Shown piece after piece: positions 44,990 through 64,000 of a stretch of 64,000 bases of DNA. Within the stretch, counting starts at the first letter, position 1. Every line of letters starts with the position of its first letter. The notes under the pieces were generated by a model. The model saw nothing but the letters and a program-made list of their open reading frames with translations, was not told the DNA's origin and searched no databases. This DNA comes from Cynocephalus volans (Eukaryota; Chordata; Mammalia; Dermoptera; Cynocephalidae): positions 160,743,869 to 160,807,868 of the forward strand of contig NC_084463.1 of the NCBI RefSeq assembly GCF_027409185.1, written 5' to 3'. The position numbers and the translations under genes were made by a program.

Positions 44990-45489
44990 CTGGGGGACAG
45001 ACAGGGCCACCAAGGTCACAGTTTTGACCCCTTCTCCCTATTGCACCTCTCCCACTCCAGCTGTTGACATCACTGGCCATTTGGGTCCCCATAATACCCT
45101 AGGAGGCAGAAAGGCAAGGATGCTGAGGCCTAGAGAGAGGCTCAGCTCCTCGCTGGGGTTTACTCCTGCACCTGCTGCCCCGAGCTGGGCTGGGCTGGGA
45201 CTCAGGCCTGCAGAGTTCCTGCCCCTGTGCTCTGTGATTTGGGACAAGCACCCAGGCCTCTGGTCCTTAGGATGCCTCCCTGAGAAATGAAAATGGAAGG
45301 TCCGCTCTGTCCATCTGCCAGTATCCCTGGAGCAGACAGACTCTGCTTCCACACCCACCACATATGGGCCAGGAGTGTCCCTGGTACCTGTGAGGTCCTG
45401 TTTCTATTTCACCCCTCACTGAACCCCTCATGTTGGTCTGTCAGTGGACTTCCTCTTCGGTGTCTCCATTTCCTTGTCCCAACTGCCCC

Positions 45490-45655
45490 GTCCGTCTGTC
45501 CCTTGTCAAGCACTCATCTTTACAATAACACTGAGAGATGGACTCTATTATCACCCCCCGTTAGATATAAGGACGCAAAGCCTGGGAAAGTTTGGGTGAC
45601 CTGCCAGGGACGAGCAGCTGGTAACTGGGCGAGCAGCGAGCCGAACCCGGAGGCG
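45490..45655 (-). repeat. MIR remnant
   Basis: 'atggactctattatcaccc', 'ggacgcaaagcctgggaaag' and 'gtgacctgccagggac' follow a minus-strand MIR. It abuts the SCYL1 CpG island. Confidence 0.55.
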
Positions 45656-45873
45656 GAGGGTTGACCCCAGCGCTGCCCCGCCCCGCTCCTCCGGCCCCGC
45701 CCCGCTCCTCCGGCCCCGCCCCGTCCCCCCGGCCCCGCCCCCGCCCCTTCCCGCCGGCCCCGGCCCCTCCCCTCCCCGCGGCCCCGCCCCCTCGTGCGGC
45801 CCCGCCCCGCCTGGCTCAGGCAGCCGGAGGACCCGGAGCCGAGGCTCCCGAGGCCGGGGCGGCGACAGGGAGG

Positions 45874-57209
<11,336 letters not shown>

Positions 57210-57362
57210 ACTGAACCACCCGTGTCGGCGCTTCCCGGCCACGGAGAGCAAGCCCCATGGATGTATTTATTATTGTACAAACCATGTGAGCCCGGCCAGC
57301 CTGGCCGAGCGCATCTCACGTGTACATAATCAGAGCCACAATAAATTCTCTTTCACACGCCT
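57210..57362 (+). other. SCYL1: SCYL1 3' UTR and polyadenylation signal
   Basis: A short 3' UTR follows the TGA at 57207-57209. AATAAA lies at 57340-57345, followed by 'ttctctttcacacgcctg', so cleavage is expected near 57360. The opposite strand of this UTR carries the likely LTBP3 polyadenylation signal. Confidence 0.85.
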
Positions 57363-57706
57363 GTGCCGGGCTCAGTCTAGCCCCTCCGAGGCAGCTGGAG
57401 TCTGTCGCTGCCCGCGCAGTCCGCGCCCTCCGAGGACGTGGACATCAATTTGCTTCGAAAGCCGAGAGAGGCGTGATCTCATTTATCCGTTTCTAGGTAA
57501 CGCCCTCTGGGAGGAAGGCTAACAGCGCTCCCGAGACCGTACATCCGCCCGTGAGCCAGGCGGGGCGCCCTCGGGTCTCAGGGCACGGGAAGGGGTCTAC
57601 GGGCCTTGAGGGTCCCTGGGTCCAAGCCCCGAGTCGGAGTAGGAGCGAGAGGCCGGGATGACCCCGAGTGTCGGCGGAAACCCTTCGGCGACCGCTGAGG
57701 GCGGCG
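57245..57706 (-). other. LTBP3: LTBP3 3' UTR (proposed)
   Basis: Downstream of the LTBP3 stop the first canonical minus-strand AATAAA is at 57266-57271 (written TTTATT on the + strand), giving a 3' UTR of roughly 460 bases that ends inside SCYL1's 3' UTR. The exact cleavage site is inferred. Confidence 0.55.

Positions 57707-64000
<6,294 letters not shown>

Overview
This is mammalian nuclear DNA, probably from a colugo (Dermoptera). About two dozen short retroposons here are built only from one to three tRNA-Ile-like units plus an A tail. That is the architecture described for the dermopteran CYN-SINE family. No primate Alu, rodent B1/B2, carnivore or equine SINE was seen. The species call is an inference; the gene order (MALAT1, then SCYL1, then LTBP3) matches human chromosome 11q13.1.

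Layout. Positions 1-10 kb are intergenic, with MIR/L2 remnants, SINEs and a solo LTR. A CpG island (about 10.25-10.86 kb) leads into MALAT1, an unspliced nuclear lncRNA on the + strand, with a TATA box at 12060, the 3' triple-helix element at 18991-19075 and the tRNA-like mascRNA from 19076. Positions 19.4-43.4 kb are repeat-rich: an HMGB3-like processed pseudogene (about 23.2-25.8 kb, - strand) cut by an MST-type LTR and SINEs; an old antisense L1 (27.05-30.37 kb); a full-length sense L1 with target-site duplications (31097-37346, ORF1 intact, ORF2 broken); and a 33-bp minisatellite inside an LTR-like insertion (38247-39577).

A 5'-truncated cathepsin W-like gene copy lies on the - strand (43.4-44.99 kb), head-to-head with SCYL1. 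SCYL1 (+, 18 coding exons, 45874-57209, 801 aa) is complete and open in every exon. LTBP3 (-) enters from the right edge; its last 12 coding exons lie at 57707-61718. SCYL1 and LTBP3 converge tail-to-tail and their 3' UTRs probably overlap.

The genes do not form one pathway. MALAT1 is a nuclear-speckle RNA, SCYL1 is a COPI/Golgi trafficking pseudokinase, and LTBP3 is an extracellular-matrix carrier of latent TGF-beta. Family assignments, and all comparisons with human sequences, rest on memory; no search was run.
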